Assembly: GCF_014195585.1 (NCBI RefSeq)
Contig: NZ_JACICA010000005.1
Coordinates: 62,001-126,000 of the forward strand
DNA: 64,000 nucleotides
From: Alloprevotella rava
GTDB taxonomy: Bacteria; Bacteroidota; Bacteroidia; Bacteroidales; Bacteroidaceae
Direction of reading: 5' to 3'
This document shows, piece after piece, positions 43,983 to 53,639 of the stretch; position 1 is the first letter of the stretch, and each line of letters opens with the position of its first letter. A program made the position numbers and the translations under genes. Under the pieces are notes generated by a model. The model saw nothing but the letters and a program-made list of their open reading frames with translations, ran no database searches and had not been told where the DNA came from.

Positions 43983-46031
43983 GTGATCAACTCTCTGAGC
44001 GAATACTTCCCCATTACCGACCCAACGTGGATATTTTTCATCGTCCTAAGCATCATCCTCTTAGCGCCGATGGTGTTGGAACGCTTGCGCGTGCCGTCGA
44101 TTGTGGGCATGATTCTGGCGGGCATCGCCATTGGTCCTCACGGTGGCGAAGTGCTCAATCGCGACGCGTCGTTTGAGCTCTTCGGCAAGGTGGGACTTTA
44201 TTATATCATGTTCCTTGCCTCTTTGGAGATGAACCTCCAGGATGTGGAAAAAATTCGCTGGAAGGCCCTCGTCTTCGGCTTGCTGACGTTTGCCATCCCG
44301 ATAGTGATGGGCACGGCGGCCAACCTCTGGATTTTGGGTACAGCGGTGGCCACGGCGGTTTTGATGGGTGCGATGTACGCTTCCCATACGCTGCTGCCCT
44401 ACCCCATTGTGTTGCGATACGGCGTGGCGCAGCGACTGAGCGTTAACCTGGCTGTGGGGAGTACCATCGTGGCCGACACGCTCACGCTCCTTGTGCTGGC
44501 CGTAGTGGGCGGTATCTTCAAGGAGCACACCACAGGGCTCTACTGGGTTTGGCTCGTGGTGAAAATCATTCTCATTGGTGCGTTCATCGTCTATGCCTTT
44601 CCGCGCGTGAGTCGGTGGTTCTTCCGCCGGGTCAACGACGGCGTGGTGCAATACATCTTCGTCCTGGGCATGGTCTTCTTAGGCGCGGGCCTGATGGAGA
44701 TTGTGGGCATGGAAGGCATCTTGGGAGCTTTCCTCGTGGGCTTCGTGCTCAACAAACAAATCCCAGCCACCAGTCCGCTGATGAACCATATCGAGTTTAT
44801 CGGCAACGCATTATTTATCCCCTATTTCTTGATTGGCGTGGGCATGCTCATTGATGTGCGCGCGCTCATGGACCTCCGCGCCGTGGAGGTGGCAGTGGTG
44901 ATGATTGTGGTGAGCATCATTTCAAAATGGGCAGCGGCTTTCGCAGCGCAACGTCTTTACGGACTCTCCAAGCTCGACCGCCGACTGATGTTCGGCCTTA
45001 CTACGGCGCGCGCGGCGGCCACACTGGCCATCGTCTTGGTGGGCTATCGCATCATGATGCCCAACGGGGAGCGACTCTTCGGTGAGGAGGTGCTCAACGG
45101 CACGATGATTCTGATTTTGGTGACGTGTATTTGCAGCTCGTTCACAACGGAGAGTGCCAGCCGGAGTTTGGCGGCCTCTTCGCCAACAGTTGGGCAGAAA
45201 ACCCACACGGAAGACCGCCTGGTCATCGCTCTCTCCAATCCTGACACGGTGGATCCGCTGGTGAATCTCGCCTTGATGCTGCGCCGTCCGAAATCGGCTC
45301 TGCCTCTCTCGGCCGTCAACATTGTGTTGGAGGGCAACGAGGAGCGACAACGGCAGGGGCGCAAGGACCTGGAGCGCGCAGCGCATATCGCGGCGGCGGC
45401 CAACGTGAGGATGCTGACCCACAGCCGTTGGTCGGTGAACGTGGTGTCGGGGTTGACGCACGCCATGAAGGAATTGGACGCCAGCGACCTTATCATCGGT
45501 CTCCACCAGCGGGCGCGAATCTTCGAGAGCTTCTTCGGACAGCTCTCCACCGACCTCGTGAGCTCCGTCGACCGCCAGATTATCGTTTACCGCGCTTTCA
45601 TACCCATCAACACGGTGCGACGCATCCACCTCGTAGTGCCGAAAAAGGCGGAATATGAGCCTTACTTCGGACTCTGGGCCGAACGCATCGCACAACTCTC
45701 GGCACAACTCAGTTGCACGGTGGAGGTTTACAGCGGACAGATCACGCTCAACGCTGTGGAGGAGTATTGGAAGAAAAATCGCCTCAATGTGGCGGCACAA
45801 TATCATGTGTACCATTCCTGGAAGGACTATCTGCCATTGGCGCACAACGTGAAGAACGACCACCTGGTGTGCTTCGTCATGGCGCGTCAGGGCAACATCT
45901 CGCGCCACCATTATATGGAGCAACTGGCCACGCAGCTGGAGCGTTATTTCTCCTCGCGCAACCTCATGCTCATCTATCCTGCTCGCTATCGCGGTACTTA
46001 TGGCAATACCAATGTGCTGGTGGCGAAGTAA
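43983..46031 (+). CDS. Cation/proton antiporter (CPA2/KefB-like)
   Basis: 682 residues. The first about 400 hold around a dozen membrane segments of the Na+/H+ or K+/H+ exchanger fold ([18 protein letters not shown] at about 38-55, [28 protein letters not shown]). The C-terminal about 270 residues are a soluble, USP/nucleotide-binding-like regulatory part. It adjusts cytoplasmic pH and cation balance. The start is GTG at 43983, the only start near the promoter that keeps the first membrane segment whole. A B array separates it from the sulfatase gene, which is co-oriented. Confidence 0.9.
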   Translation: MINSLSEYFPITDPTWIFFIVLSIILLAPMVLERLRVPSIVGMILAGIAIGPHGGEVLNRDASFELFGKVGLYYIMFLASLEMNLQDVEKIRWKALVFGLLTFAIPIVMGTAANLWILGTAVATAVLMGAMYASHTLLPYPIVLRYGVAQRLSVNLAVGSTIVADTLTLLVLAVVGGIFKEHTTGLYWVWLVVKIILIGAFIVYAFPRVSRWFFRRVNDGVVQYIFVLGMVFLGAGLMEIVGMEGILGAFLVGFVLNKQIPATSPLMNHIEFIGNALFIPYFLIGVGMLIDVRALMDLRAVEVAVVMIVVSIISKWAAAFAAQRLYGLSKLDRRLMFGLTTARAAATLAIVLVGYRIMMPNGERLFGEEVLNGTMILILVTCICSSFTTESASRSLAASSPTVGQKTHTEDRLVIALSNPDTVDPLVNLALMLRRPKSALPLSAVNIVLEGNEERQRQGRKDLERAAHIAAAANVRMLTHSRWSVNVVSGLTHAMKELDASDLIIGLHQRARIFESFFGQLSTDLVSSVDRQIIVYRAFIPINTVRRIHLVVPKKAEYEPYFGLWAERIAQLSAQLSCTVEVYSGQITLNAVEEYWKKNRLNVAAQYHVYHSWKDYLPLAHNVKNDHLVCFVMARQGNISRHHYMEQLATQLERYFSSRNLMLIYPARYRGTYGNTNVLVAK

Positions 46032-46039
46032 TTGAATAT

Positions 46040-46091
46040 CGGAGAAGTCGGACCAGTCAGACCCGTCCGACAAGTCCGACCAGTCAGACTC
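46040..46091. repeat. Family B array between antiporter and sulfatase genes
   Basis: GGAGAAGTCGGACCAGTCAG then ACCCGTCCGACAAGTCCGAC and CAGTCAGACTC. It fills nearly the whole 85-base gap between two co-oriented genes. Confidence 0.85.
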
Positions 46092-46116
46092 TCTCTTACT
46101 AAAACAAAATCTAAAT

Positions 46117-48018
46117 ATGAAACGTGCTTTTCGTCTTTTTCTTTATCTCCTGAGCGTCCATGCGGCGGCTCTGGCGCTGCTCAGCGTGCTGCGCTTGGTG
46201 CTCTATATTGTGATGAGTGAGCAGGTAGGGCCTGAGGCCGCATCGGTTTGGCCGGCTTTCCTGCGCGGCGTTTGGTTCGACAATGTGGTGGCTTGCTATG
46301 TCATGCTGCCAGCACTCGTTGTGGCCCTGGTGGCTACGGCGGTGGGCTATTTCCGTCGGCCGCTGCTGCGGGGCTTGAACGTGTGGTTTGGCGTAGCTTA
46401 TAGCCTGGTGCTGATGTGCTCCGCGGCCAATATCCCCTACTTCGCCTATTTCTCCCGAACGCTCAATTCGAGCATCTGGGAATGGAAAAGCTATGTGGGA
46501 CAAACGGCCGGAATGGTATTCGGCGAGGCGTCGTGGCGCAAATATATCCTGCTCTACATCGTCCTTGTGGCACTCTTCTCCCTCCTGCTGTGGTGGCTGG
46601 GAAGGCGCACGGCGCGGCAACTTGAACGTGTGCCGGCGCGGGGCAGATGGAAAGGCGTGGCACTACTCTTGCCGCTCATCGGACTCTGTCTCTTTGGCAT
46701 TCGCGGCCGCATGGGCTACAACCCCATCAAGGTGTCGGCGGCCTACTATTGCGACAACGCCATTCTCAACCAGTTGGGCATCAATCCGGCGTTCTGCCTA
46801 CTGCGCTCCACGCTCGACGATGCGCGGCCGGAGAACCAACGCCTCCACCTCATGGACGACAATGAGGCGGTACGCAACGTGCAGGCATATCTCGGACGAG
46901 AGGGACTACCAGGCGATTCGCCCCTGGCGTGTCGCATACAGCCCGAAGGAGAGCCCACGGGAAAGAACGTAGTGGTGGTGCTGATGGAGTCGCTAAGCGC
47001 GAAACTCATGGGGCGCTTCGGCAACCCCGACCATCTGACGCCACACCTCGATTCGCTCTATCAGCATTCGCTCAGTTTTGCCAATTTCTACTCGGCAGGA
47101 AATCATACGAACAACGGAATTTTCTCTACATTCTACGGTTTTCCCAGTATCTTGAAACGGAACGCTATGAAAGGCTCGGTAGTGCCGCGCTACGAGGGAC
47201 TGCCCACCGTTCTGCGCGATAAGGGCTACAGCACACTGTTCTTTATGACCCACGAGGCGCAGTACGACAACATGAACGCGTTCCTGCGCACCAATGGCTT
47301 TGAGGAGATCTACTCGCAGGAGAACTACCCGCGCGAAAAAATTGCCAACCACTTCGGCGTGGCGGACGACTATCTATTCTCCTACGCCTTGCCCATCCTG
47401 CGGCGCAAAGCCGAGAGCGGCCGGCCTTTCTTTGCCACACTGCTCACCATCTCCAACCATCCGCCCTACATCATCCAGCCCTATTTCCACCCGCGCCACA
47501 AAGATCCGGAGCGCGCCATTGTGGAGTATGCCGACTGGGCGGTGGGCGAATTTATGAAAGCTGCCGCGCGCGAACCGTGGTTCAAAAACACCATCTTCGT
47601 TTTCTTGGGCGACCACGGAAAGAAGCTCGGCGCCGACGGCTATGAGGTGGAGGAGAGTTTCAACCACATTCCGCTCATCATCTACAACAGCGGCCTACCT
47701 GCGGAGGAGCGCCTGGATTTTGCAGGTCAAATCGATGTTGGTCCAACCCTCCTGGGTATGCTCCGCCTGCCCTACGTGCAGCGCAACTTTGGTATCGACC
47801 TCCTGCGGGAGCGTCGGGAGATGATGTTCTACTGCGCCGACGAGGTGATGTGCGCACGCGATGCCAACCATCTCTATATCTACAATCCCTCTGCCTCTCG
47901 CGATTTCTGCTACGATACTTCGCGCCCCGGTTTCCACCCCACAAAGATGTCCGCGCCCTATCAGCGCCTCAAAAAATATCTCTTCTCCAACTTGCAGGCA
48001 AGCGAGAAGTTGAGGTAG
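46117..48018 (+). CDS. Membrane sulfatase / lipoteichoic-acid-synthase-like protein
   Basis: 633 residues. Four or five N-terminal membrane helices (about 8-180), then an alkaline-phosphatase-superfamily catalytic domain facing the periplasm. VVVVLMESLSAKLMGRFG contains the metal-binding Glu, T331 in GNHTNNGIFSTFYGFP is the likely nucleophile, and FVFLGDHGKKLGADG holds the Asp-His metal ligands. Gram-negative relatives transfer phosphoethanolamine or phosphoglycerol to lipid A or glycans, so envelope modification is the likely job; the exact group is not deducible. A repeat island follows. Confidence 0.88.
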   Translation: MKRAFRLFLYLLSVHAAALALLSVLRLVLYIVMSEQVGPEAASVWPAFLRGVWFDNVVACYVMLPALVVALVATAVGYFRRPLLRGLNVWFGVAYSLVLMCSAANIPYFAYFSRTLNSSIWEWKSYVGQTAGMVFGEASWRKYILLYIVLVALFSLLLWWLGRRTARQLERVPARGRWKGVALLLPLIGLCLFGIRGRMGYNPIKVSAAYYCDNAILNQLGINPAFCLLRSTLDDARPENQRLHLMDDNEAVRNVQAYLGREGLPGDSPLACRIQPEGEPTGKNVVVVLMESLSAKLMGRFGNPDHLTPHLDSLYQHSLSFANFYSAGNHTNNGIFSTFYGFPSILKRNAMKGSVVPRYEGLPTVLRDKGYSTLFFMTHEAQYDNMNAFLRTNGFEEIYSQENYPREKIANHFGVADDYLFSYALPILRRKAESGRPFFATLLTISNHPPYIIQPYFHPRHKDPERAIVEYADWAVGEFMKAAAREPWFKNTIFVFLGDHGKKLGADGYEVEESFNHIPLIIYNSGLPAEERLDFAGQIDVGPTLLGMLRLPYVQRNFGIDLLRERREMMFYCADEVMCARDANHLYIYNPSASRDFCYDTSRPGFHPTKMSAPYQRLKKYLFSNLQASEKLR

Positions 48019-48060
48019 AGGAGGAAGGCTTTGAGAAGGCTTTCCATGCCTCACAAATAC

Positions 48061-48130
48061 CCTTATTGCCTCGGCTGACGCAATAAAGAAGTCAGCTGAC
48101 AGCCTTATTGCGCTGGCTGACACAATAAGG
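48061..48130. repeat. Family A repeat module, copy 7 (70 bp)
   Basis: Boxes CCTTATTG, CAATAAAG, CCTTATTG and CAATAAGG with three cores (CGGCTGAC, CAGCTGAC, TGGCTGAC). First part of a 290-base island between two convergent genes. Confidence 0.92.
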
Positions 48131-48150
48131 AAATATTCGCCGTTTTTCAA

Positions 48151-48189
48151 CCCACGAATTTTCACAAAAGGGGCGAAGAAACACAAATT
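48151..48189 (+). repeat. Family D repeat
   Basis: CCCACGAATTTTCACAAAAG continuing GGGCGAAGAAACACAAAT, placed 20 bases after family A copy 7 just as at 8450-8489 (23 bases after copy 1). Confidence 0.85.
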
Positions 48190-48190
48190 C

Positions 48191-48231
48191 AGAGTCCCCT
48201 CCATCTCCCTCATAAGTGAGAGTGCTCAACC
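48191..48231 (-). repeat. Degenerate family C repeat
   Basis: AGAGTCCCCTCCATCTCCCT followed by CATAAGTGAGAGTGCTCAAC; mutated at about one base in six relative to the copies at 36597 and 60853. Confidence 0.7.
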
Positions 48232-48236
48232 TTGGT

Positions 48237-48280
48237 CCTCGGACTTGTCAGACTATTCAGACTGGTCGGACTGGTCTGAA
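48237..48280. repeat. Family B array between convergent genes
   Basis: CCTCGGACTTGTCAGACTAT then TCAGACTGGTCGGACTGGTC; lies between two family C copies. Confidence 0.82.
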
Positions 48281-48283
48281 AAT

Positions 48284-48372
48284 AAAAAAGGCTACCAAAC
48301 GCAAGTGGCAGCCGAGCACTCCCCTCTCATGGGGGAGATGGAGGGGGCTTTGAGAGGGCGGTAGCCTTTTCT
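48284..48372 (-). terminator. dacB terminator built around a family C repeat (48304-48350)
   Basis: GGCTACC (48290-48296) pairs with GGTAGCC (48360-48366), enclosing a whole family C copy that starts AGTGGCAGCCGAGCACTCCC. On the minus strand the stem ends in TTTTTTA, downstream of the carboxypeptidase stop at 48399. Confidence 0.7.
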
Positions 48373-48398
48373 TCTTTCGCCTTTATTTTTTCTTTTTC

Positions 48399-49613
48399 CT
48401 ATTTCGTCATCTCCTGACACACTTTGTCTTGGAAGCGACGGGCTTGGCTGCTTAAAATTGTGCCTTGATTGAAGAGGGCGAAGGCGAGGTGGTGGCCGTT
48501 GGCAGCTTGGGCGTAGCCGCAGAGGGTGCTGACGCCTTCGAGCGTGCCTGTTTTGGCGCGAACGTTGTCATAGGCCGTGCCTCCGCGCATGCGGCGGCGG
48601 AGCGTGCCGTCCTGGCCTGCGATGGGGAGCGAGGGCAGGAGGTGGTTGTAGATGTCCTGGTGCTGATAGGCATAGCGCAGGAGGCGGAGGAGGAGTTCGG
48701 GAGAGGCGTAGTTGTAGAGCGAGAGGCCGCTACCGTCGGCAAACTGATAGTGGGCGGGGTCGAGACCTATGAGGCGCACGAAGCGTTGGAGGCGTTCGGT
48801 GGCGCGGCGGCGGTCGGCGTAGGCGCGGCCGGACTGTGCGCCCACTTGATAGAACATGGACTCGGCGTAGAGGTTGTTGCTCTCTTTCATCATGCGAAAG
48901 AGGATTTGATCGATGGTGTGTTTGCGGGTGACGAGGGTGGTGACATTTGCCCCGATGCGCCCGCTGAGGATGTTACCTTCTACCACGATACCGCCCTCGG
49001 CGAGGAGTTCAGCGAAATGCTCTGCAAAGGTGTCCTTGCCGTTGAAAAGCAGCGGCGTGAGCACCGGGTTGTCGTCGTCCCAGCACCAGCCCCAGCCGTA
49101 CTTTTGGGTGTCTTTCATCGAGAGGTCGAGGATGATGTTTCCGCGCAGGGTGTCGATGCCTTGTTCGCGCACGGCGTTGACGAAGGCCAGTAGGTCGTCG
49201 CGACTAAAGAGGGGGTCGAAACCGGCGCGTACGTAGAGATTGCCGGTGAGCACGCGCTCCGCAATGGTGCCGTCCATGAGCAGCGAGGTGGAATAGTTGT
49301 AGTCCACGCCGAGTTGGGAGAGTGCGGTGACGGCAGTGAGGAGTTTCTGACAAGAGCCAGGGCGCATGGTTTGCTGTTCGTTGTAGCGAAAGAGGGCCGA
49401 ATCGGCCGTGAGGTCATAGACATAGATGCCCACCTGCGTGCGCTGCAAGAGTTCGTCGGCGAGGAGGCGCTGCAAGCGTTCTTGCAGTGTGCCCGTCAGC
49501 AGGGTTTCCGCTGTCGTGTCCACCTCAAGAGAGTCGACAGCTAGCGTGTCCCGCTCCTGCGCCATGGACAGCAGTGGGACGAAGAATAATAGGGTAAGGA
49601 GTTTCCGCAACAC
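48399..49613 (-). CDS. dacB: D-alanyl-D-alanine carboxypeptidase/endopeptidase (PBP4 type)
   Basis: Class C penicillin-binding protein trimming peptidoglycan cross-links in the periplasm. About 404 residues. Signal peptide LRKLLTLLFFVPLLSMAQ. Catalytic motifs S87-CQ-K90 (SxxK), the SxN motif in MKESNNLYAE, and KTG in VRAKTGTLEGV; the usual PBP4 accessory domain lies between the first two. There is no ATG at the signal peptide: the start is GTG at 49613 or TTG at 49610. An excellent promoter lies 29 bases upstream. Convergent with the sulfatase across a repeat island. Confidence 0.93.
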   Translation of the reverse strand: MLRKLLTLLFFVPLLSMAQERDTLAVDSLEVDTTAETLLTGTLQERLQRLLADELLQRTQVGIYVYDLTADSALFRYNEQQTMRPGSCQKLLTAVTALSQLGVDYNYSTSLLMDGTIAERVLTGNLYVRAGFDPLFSRDDLLAFVNAVREQGIDTLRGNIILDLSMKDTQKYGWGWCWDDDNPVLTPLLFNGKDTFAEHFAELLAEGGIVVEGNILSGRIGANVTTLVTRKHTIDQILFRMMKESNNLYAESMFYQVGAQSGRAYADRRRATERLQRFVRLIGLDPAHYQFADGSGLSLYNYASPELLLRLLRYAYQHQDIYNHLLPSLPIAGQDGTLRRRMRGGTAYDNVRAKTGTLEGVSTLCGYAQAANGHHLAFALFNQGTILSSQARRFQDKVCQEMTK

Positions 49614-49641
49614 AGTCCTTTCTTTTTCTATTTCGCGGCTG

Positions 49642-49672
49642 CAAAGATACTGCAAAGCCGCGGGAAAGCAAA
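49642..49672 (-). promoter_or_regulatory. Promoter of dacB
   Basis: Textbook Bacteroidetes promoter on the minus strand: TTTG (49669-49672), 19-base spacer, TATCTTTG (49642-49649). Confidence 0.85.
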
Positions 49673-49692
49673 GGGGCGAGGATTTCTTGAGA

Positions 49693-49779
49693 ATCGGACG
49701 AGTTGCTTGAGGGTAGGACTGGTCAGAAATTCTCTGAGGGCTCAGACCAGTCGGACTGGTCCGACCCGTCCGACCCTCA
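49693..49779. repeat. Family B double array upstream of dacB
   Basis: ATCGGACGAGTTGCTTGAGG, then GGACTGGTCAGA, and after a linker CTCAGACCAGTCGGACTGGT with CCGACCCGTCCGACC. It begins about 20 bases beyond the dacB -33 box. Confidence 0.85.
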
Positions 49780-49798
49780 AGCAAGATGCGGCTGCCTC

Positions 49799-49838
49799 AA
49801 AAAAAAGTCCCGCACCTCACATTAGGGAGGCACGGGAC
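49799..49838 (-). terminator. Intrinsic terminator of the bamA-ompH operon
   Basis: Minus-strand stem GTCCCGTGCCTC / GAGGTGCGGGAC with an 8-base loop, followed by eight T. It lies just past the second ompH gene. Confidence 0.92.
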
Positions 49839-49865
49839 AGTTTATCTTAAGCACGAAGAATCGGC

Positions 49866-50375
49866 TTAGATTCCGAGTTTAGCTTTGACTTTTGCAGTTA
49901 CATCTTCGCTCACAGCGGTGTTGATGAATACGCTATTGGCGCGAGCAGTTGCCACGTCCATGATGTAAACGTAGTTGCCCTCTTTTGCAACGGCCTGAAC
50001 GGCGTCGAGAACTTTCTGCGTGATGGGCTGCATCTTCTGCTGCTGTGCTTCTTGGAATGCCTTAGCATTGTCCTGGCGAGCCTGCTCGAGTTTGTCGCTC
50101 ATCTGCTGGAGTTCCTGCGCGTAGCGGTCTTTGATGTTCTGCGGCGTATTAGCATTTACTTCTTTGCTGTACTTGTCGTACTTGGTTTGCAGCTCCTTCT
50201 GCATATCGTCGAGGTTCTTCTGATACTGCTGACCGAGGTTCTGAAGCTCTGTCATGGCCTGCTTATAGGCGGGCAACTGGCTGGCAGTAGCTTCGAGGTC
50301 GAAGTGAGCAAACTTTTGAGCGTTGATAGTGAGCGGTGCGAGGAAGAGCACCAGCATTAAAAGTTTTTTGATCAT
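49866..50375 (-). CDS. OmpH/Skp-family periplasmic chaperone (second copy)
   Basis: 169 residues with signal peptide MIKKLLMLVLFLAPLTINAQ. The rest is the Skp fold: a small beta core around KFAHFDLEATASQLPAYKQ and a long coiled-coil arm rich in Lys, Gln and Glu (about 45-115). Skp holds unfolded outer-membrane proteins for the BAM machinery. It follows another ompH after 48 bases and ends the envelope operon. The QKFA opening of the mature protein is shared with the first copy, so the two are probably paralogues from a duplication. Confidence 0.9.
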   Translation of the reverse strand: MIKKLLMLVLFLAPLTINAQKFAHFDLEATASQLPAYKQAMTELQNLGQQYQKNLDDMQKELQTKYDKYSKEVNANTPQNIKDRYAQELQQMSDKLEQARQDNAKAFQEAQQQKMQPITQKVLDAVQAVAKEGNYVYIMDVATARANSVFINTAVSEDVTAKVKAKLGI

Positions 50376-50423
50376 AGCTTTATTTTCTTTTTGTTATTGA
50401 TTTCGCGGACGAATTTAGCGAAT

Positions 50424-50942
50424 TTAGTTGGAATAGCCTAATTGGCTCAACACTTCGTTAGAAATATCAATGGAAGGGCTGGCAAAAACGATGCCGGCAG
50501 TGTCGCTGCTGCGGTCGAGGATGAGCTGGAAGCCGCGGCGTTGTGCGATGGCCTTTATCACGTTGTAGACCTCGTCCTGAATAGGAGCTATGAGGCTTTG
50601 GCGCTTCTTATAGAGTTCGCCTTCCGGACCGAAATATTTCTTTTTCAGTTCGCTGGCCTGCTTCTCTTTGTCGACGATAGCCTGCTCGCGCTCTTTCTTC
50701 TGCGCATCGCTGAGGAATACGGCCTCGTTCTGGTAGTTCTTGTAGAGGGTCTTGCTCTCTTTGTCGATGGCTTCCACCTCGGCCTGCCATTTTTTGCTCA
50801 CTTGATTGAGCTGTTCGTTGGCGCGCTCGTATGCGGGGATATTGCCCATGATGTATTCCATATCAATGAGGGCGAACTTCTGGGCTTGTGCGCTGAACGT
50901 GAAAGCTACGGCCAGGAGCAGGAGTGATAAGATTCGTTTCAT
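50424..50942 (-). CDS. OmpH/Skp-family periplasmic chaperone (first copy)
   Basis: 172 residues; MKRILSLLLLAVAFTFSAQA is the signal peptide, so I use the ATG at 50942. The mature protein begins QKFALIDMEYIMGNIPAYER, the family's conserved N-terminal strand, followed by a long charged coiled coil (about 45-120) and the C-terminal beta segment GFQLILDRSSDTAGIVFASP. It lies 25 bases downstream of bamA and upstream of a second copy. The role is chaperoning of outer-membrane proteins on their way to BamA. Confidence 0.92.
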   Translation of the reverse strand: MKRILSLLLLAVAFTFSAQAQKFALIDMEYIMGNIPAYERANEQLNQVSKKWQAEVEAIDKESKTLYKNYQNEAVFLSDAQKKEREQAIVDKEKQASELKKKYFGPEGELYKKRQSLIAPIQDEVYNVIKAIAQRRGFQLILDRSSDTAGIVFASPSIDISNEVLSQLGYSN

Positions 50943-50967
50943 ATTCGTGAGATTTTTTGAGGGGTTG

Positions 50968-53616
50968 TTAGAATTCCTGGTTGAGAATGAAGTGGAACTG
51001 GCTGCCACCGATCTTCTGACCGCTCGTATTCTTGCGTTGGAAACCGTATGCCCAGTCGATGCCGAGCATACCCACCATCGGGAGCATCAGGCGCACACCG
51101 AAACCAGCACTGCGCTTCATGTTGAAGGGATTGAACTTGTGGACATCCGTCCATGCGTTACCGCCTTCGAGGAAACCGAGCACAAAAATGTTGGTCTGAC
51201 CTTCGAGGAGGAGCGGATAGCGGAGCTCGAGGGCCATGCGGCTATAGGCGTAGGCGTTGTTGCCGTTGTCGCCAGCGATAGAACCGTTCTCGTAGCCGCG
51301 CAGGCCGATGGTTTCTGTGGAATAGCCATAGGAATAGCCGGACATACCGTCACCGCCCACATAATAGGCCTCAAAAGGCGATTTCTTATAGCGGTTGTAT
51401 GCGCCGAGCAAACCGAATTCCATGCGCGTCATGAGGACGGGTGCTTTGATAGCTCCGGTGAGCGCGGTGAAAGTGCGGAGTTTGAATTTCCATTTGTTGT
51501 ATTCCACCCAGCGATACTTCTCTTGCATCTCTTTCTGATACGTGAAGCTCTTGTAGTTGGCGGCCAGGTTCTTGTAGTCCTTGCCGTCCCAGAGAGAGTA
51601 AGGCGGCGTGAAGGCAACGCTCAATTCGAGTTCCGAACCGCGGCGCGGATAGAAGGTGTTGTCCGTTGAGTTGCGGTTGAGAGCGAGGCTGATGTTGAAG
51701 TTGTTACAGTTACCATCGTGGATGATGAAGTACTGCCACGACTTGAGCATATAGCGCGTGTAGTTGAACTGTGCCGTAAAGGAGAAATAGTTGTCGGGCC
51801 AGCGCAAACGCTTACCGAAGCCCAAGGACAGGCCGAGGAGCTTCACGTACTTGTCGGGGTCGTAATAATTCGTGTAGTTATAGTAGTTGGAATTATTGCC
51901 GTAGCCGGAGAGATAGTTGTAGTAATAGTTGTTGTAGTAGCTATTATTGTAGTAGCTGGAGTTCATGTCGCTCTGCTTCGAGTAGGACAGCGAAACGGAG
52001 AACTGGTTGGGGCGTTTGCCGCCAAACCAGGGGTCGAGAAACGAGAGCGAATAGGCCTGGTAGTAAGTACCGTTGGTCTGCACGTTGAAAGCGAGCGTCT
52101 GTCCGTCGCCCTGCGGGATGAAACCGATGTGGCGATTGCCCTTGGAGAAGAGGTTGCCTATGGAGAAGTTGGTGAACTTCACGCCGGCTTGTCCCACAAT
52201 GCCCGTGGGTCCCCAACCGATGGAGAGCTGCAACTGGTCTCCACCTTTCGACACGAGCGGATATGTGATGTCCACGGTGCCGTTATAGGGGTCGGGCTTG
52301 ATGCCTTTGTTCATACCGCTTTGCAAGGCTTCGGCGTCGAACTGGTTCATCTGTGCCAGCGCCATGACGGTGCGTTTGATGGCCTCCATGCTGAAGAGGT
52401 CGCCGGGCTTGGTGAAGAGCTCGCGGCGCACCACGTTTTCGTAGACGCGGTCGTTGCCCGTGATGTTCACGCGGTTGAAGCGCGCTTGGCGACCCTCCTG
52501 GATACGAATTTCCAGGTCGATGCTGTCGCCCACCACGTTCACTTCGGCGGGGTCGATGTTGTGGAAAACGTAGCCGTTGTTGTAGTAGAGATTGCCCACA
52601 GCGTCGTCGTCCTCAGAGACGCGCTTCTGGAGCAGCGTTTGGTTGTAGACATCGCCTTTCTTCATCTGCAGGATGCGCTCGAGGATTTCGGTGTTGTAGA
52701 CCGTATTTCCCACCCAGCTGATGTTGCGAATGTAGTATTTCTGTCCCTTGCTCAGGTCGAGGTACACATCCACATGGCCGTCGTCCACCTTTGCCACGCT
52801 GTCGCTCTTGAGCACTGCGTCGCGGTAGCCCCAGGCGTTAAGACGCTTCACCACGTTGTCTTTGTCCTCGCCGTACTTTTCGGGGAGGAATTTCTTCGAT
52901 TTGAGGAAGTTGAGGAGTGTGCGCTCATGGGTTTTCTTCATAGCGCGCTTGAGTTTGGAGGCTTCCTTGGGCGTCACGCCGGAGATATAGATGCGGTTGA
53001 CGTGGATTTTGTTGCGCTTGTCGATGTCGATATTCACCAGCACGCGGTTGTCGGCCGTGGCGTCCTCTTTCTGTCGGATGTCAACTTCGGCGTCCTTGAA
53101 TCCCTTCTCGTCGAAGTAGCGCTTGATGATGATCTTAGCGCGGTTCACCATATCGGGCGTAATCTGGCTGCCGTTTTGCAGGCCGAGGCGCTTCTCGAGG
53201 TCTTCGCGTTCCGACTTCTTCACACCATCGTAAGTGATGGCGCTGATGCGCGGTTGGGCGGTGAGATGAACGTGGAGATAGATGCGGTTGTCCACGATGC
53301 TATCGGCCGTGATACTGACATTGGAGAAGAGTTTCTGCTGCCAGTAGCGGCGCACGGCATCGGTGATGTCGGTACCGGGAACGGCGTAGATCTTGCCCAC
53401 TTCGAGGCCGGAGATGCTCTCCAGCAGGTCGTGGTCGAAGCCGGGGAGTTCGTCCACAGTCAAGCCGCCAAGGATGTATTTCGAAGGCACGACGCTATAG
53501 GTGATGTCGGGCTGACGCTGCACGTTACTGACCTGTGCCTGAGCGGCAGAGATGCCGGCAAAGGGCAGGGCGGCAAAGAGCCATAGTTTTGCGAGTGATA
53601 TATTCATTTTCTTCAA
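50968..53616 (-). CDS. bamA: Outer-membrane protein assembly factor BamA
   Basis: Core of the BAM complex that inserts beta-barrel proteins into the outer membrane. 882 residues. Signal peptide ends near ISAAQAQ. Five POTRA domains occupy about 40-450 (segments such as RIYISGVTPKEASKLKRAMK and YYIRNISWVGNTVYNTEILE). The 16-strand barrel fills the rest and ends FHFILNQEF, with the terminal aromatic. A Tyr/Asn-rich low-complexity loop (about 550-592, YYNNSYYNNYYYNYLSGYGN) is unusual and probably extracellular. Gene order uppS-bamA-ompH-ompH is the standard Bacteroidales order. Confidence 0.97.
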   Translation of the reverse strand: MKKMNISLAKLWLFAALPFAGISAAQAQVSNVQRQPDITYSVVPSKYILGGLTVDELPGFDHDLLESISGLEVGKIYAVPGTDITDAVRRYWQQKLFSNVSITADSIVDNRIYLHVHLTAQPRISAITYDGVKKSEREDLEKRLGLQNGSQITPDMVNRAKIIIKRYFDEKGFKDAEVDIRQKEDATADNRVLVNIDIDKRNKIHVNRIYISGVTPKEASKLKRAMKKTHERTLLNFLKSKKFLPEKYGEDKDNVVKRLNAWGYRDAVLKSDSVAKVDDGHVDVYLDLSKGQKYYIRNISWVGNTVYNTEILERILQMKKGDVYNQTLLQKRVSEDDDAVGNLYYNNGYVFHNIDPAEVNVVGDSIDLEIRIQEGRQARFNRVNITGNDRVYENVVRRELFTKPGDLFSMEAIKRTVMALAQMNQFDAEALQSGMNKGIKPDPYNGTVDITYPLVSKGGDQLQLSIGWGPTGIVGQAGVKFTNFSIGNLFSKGNRHIGFIPQGDGQTLAFNVQTNGTYYQAYSLSFLDPWFGGKRPNQFSVSLSYSKQSDMNSSYYNNSYYNNYYYNYLSGYGNNSNYYNYTNYYDPDKYVKLLGLSLGFGKRLRWPDNYFSFTAQFNYTRYMLKSWQYFIIHDGNCNNFNISLALNRNSTDNTFYPRRGSELELSVAFTPPYSLWDGKDYKNLAANYKSFTYQKEMQEKYRWVEYNKWKFKLRTFTALTGAIKAPVLMTRMEFGLLGAYNRYKKSPFEAYYVGGDGMSGYSYGYSTETIGLRGYENGSIAGDNGNNAYAYSRMALELRYPLLLEGQTNIFVLGFLEGGNAWTDVHKFNPFNMKRSAGFGVRLMLPMVGMLGIDWAYGFQRKNTSGQKIGGSQFHFILNQEF

Positions 53617-53639
53617 GATAGCGTAGTTGGGGGATGGGG

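Noticed and set aside
51718-53586. 622-residue open frame antisense to bamA
   Set aside because: It mirrors bamA codon structure (rich in Val, Glu and His from reversed codons), has no domain and no promoter; bamA on the other strand is unambiguous.
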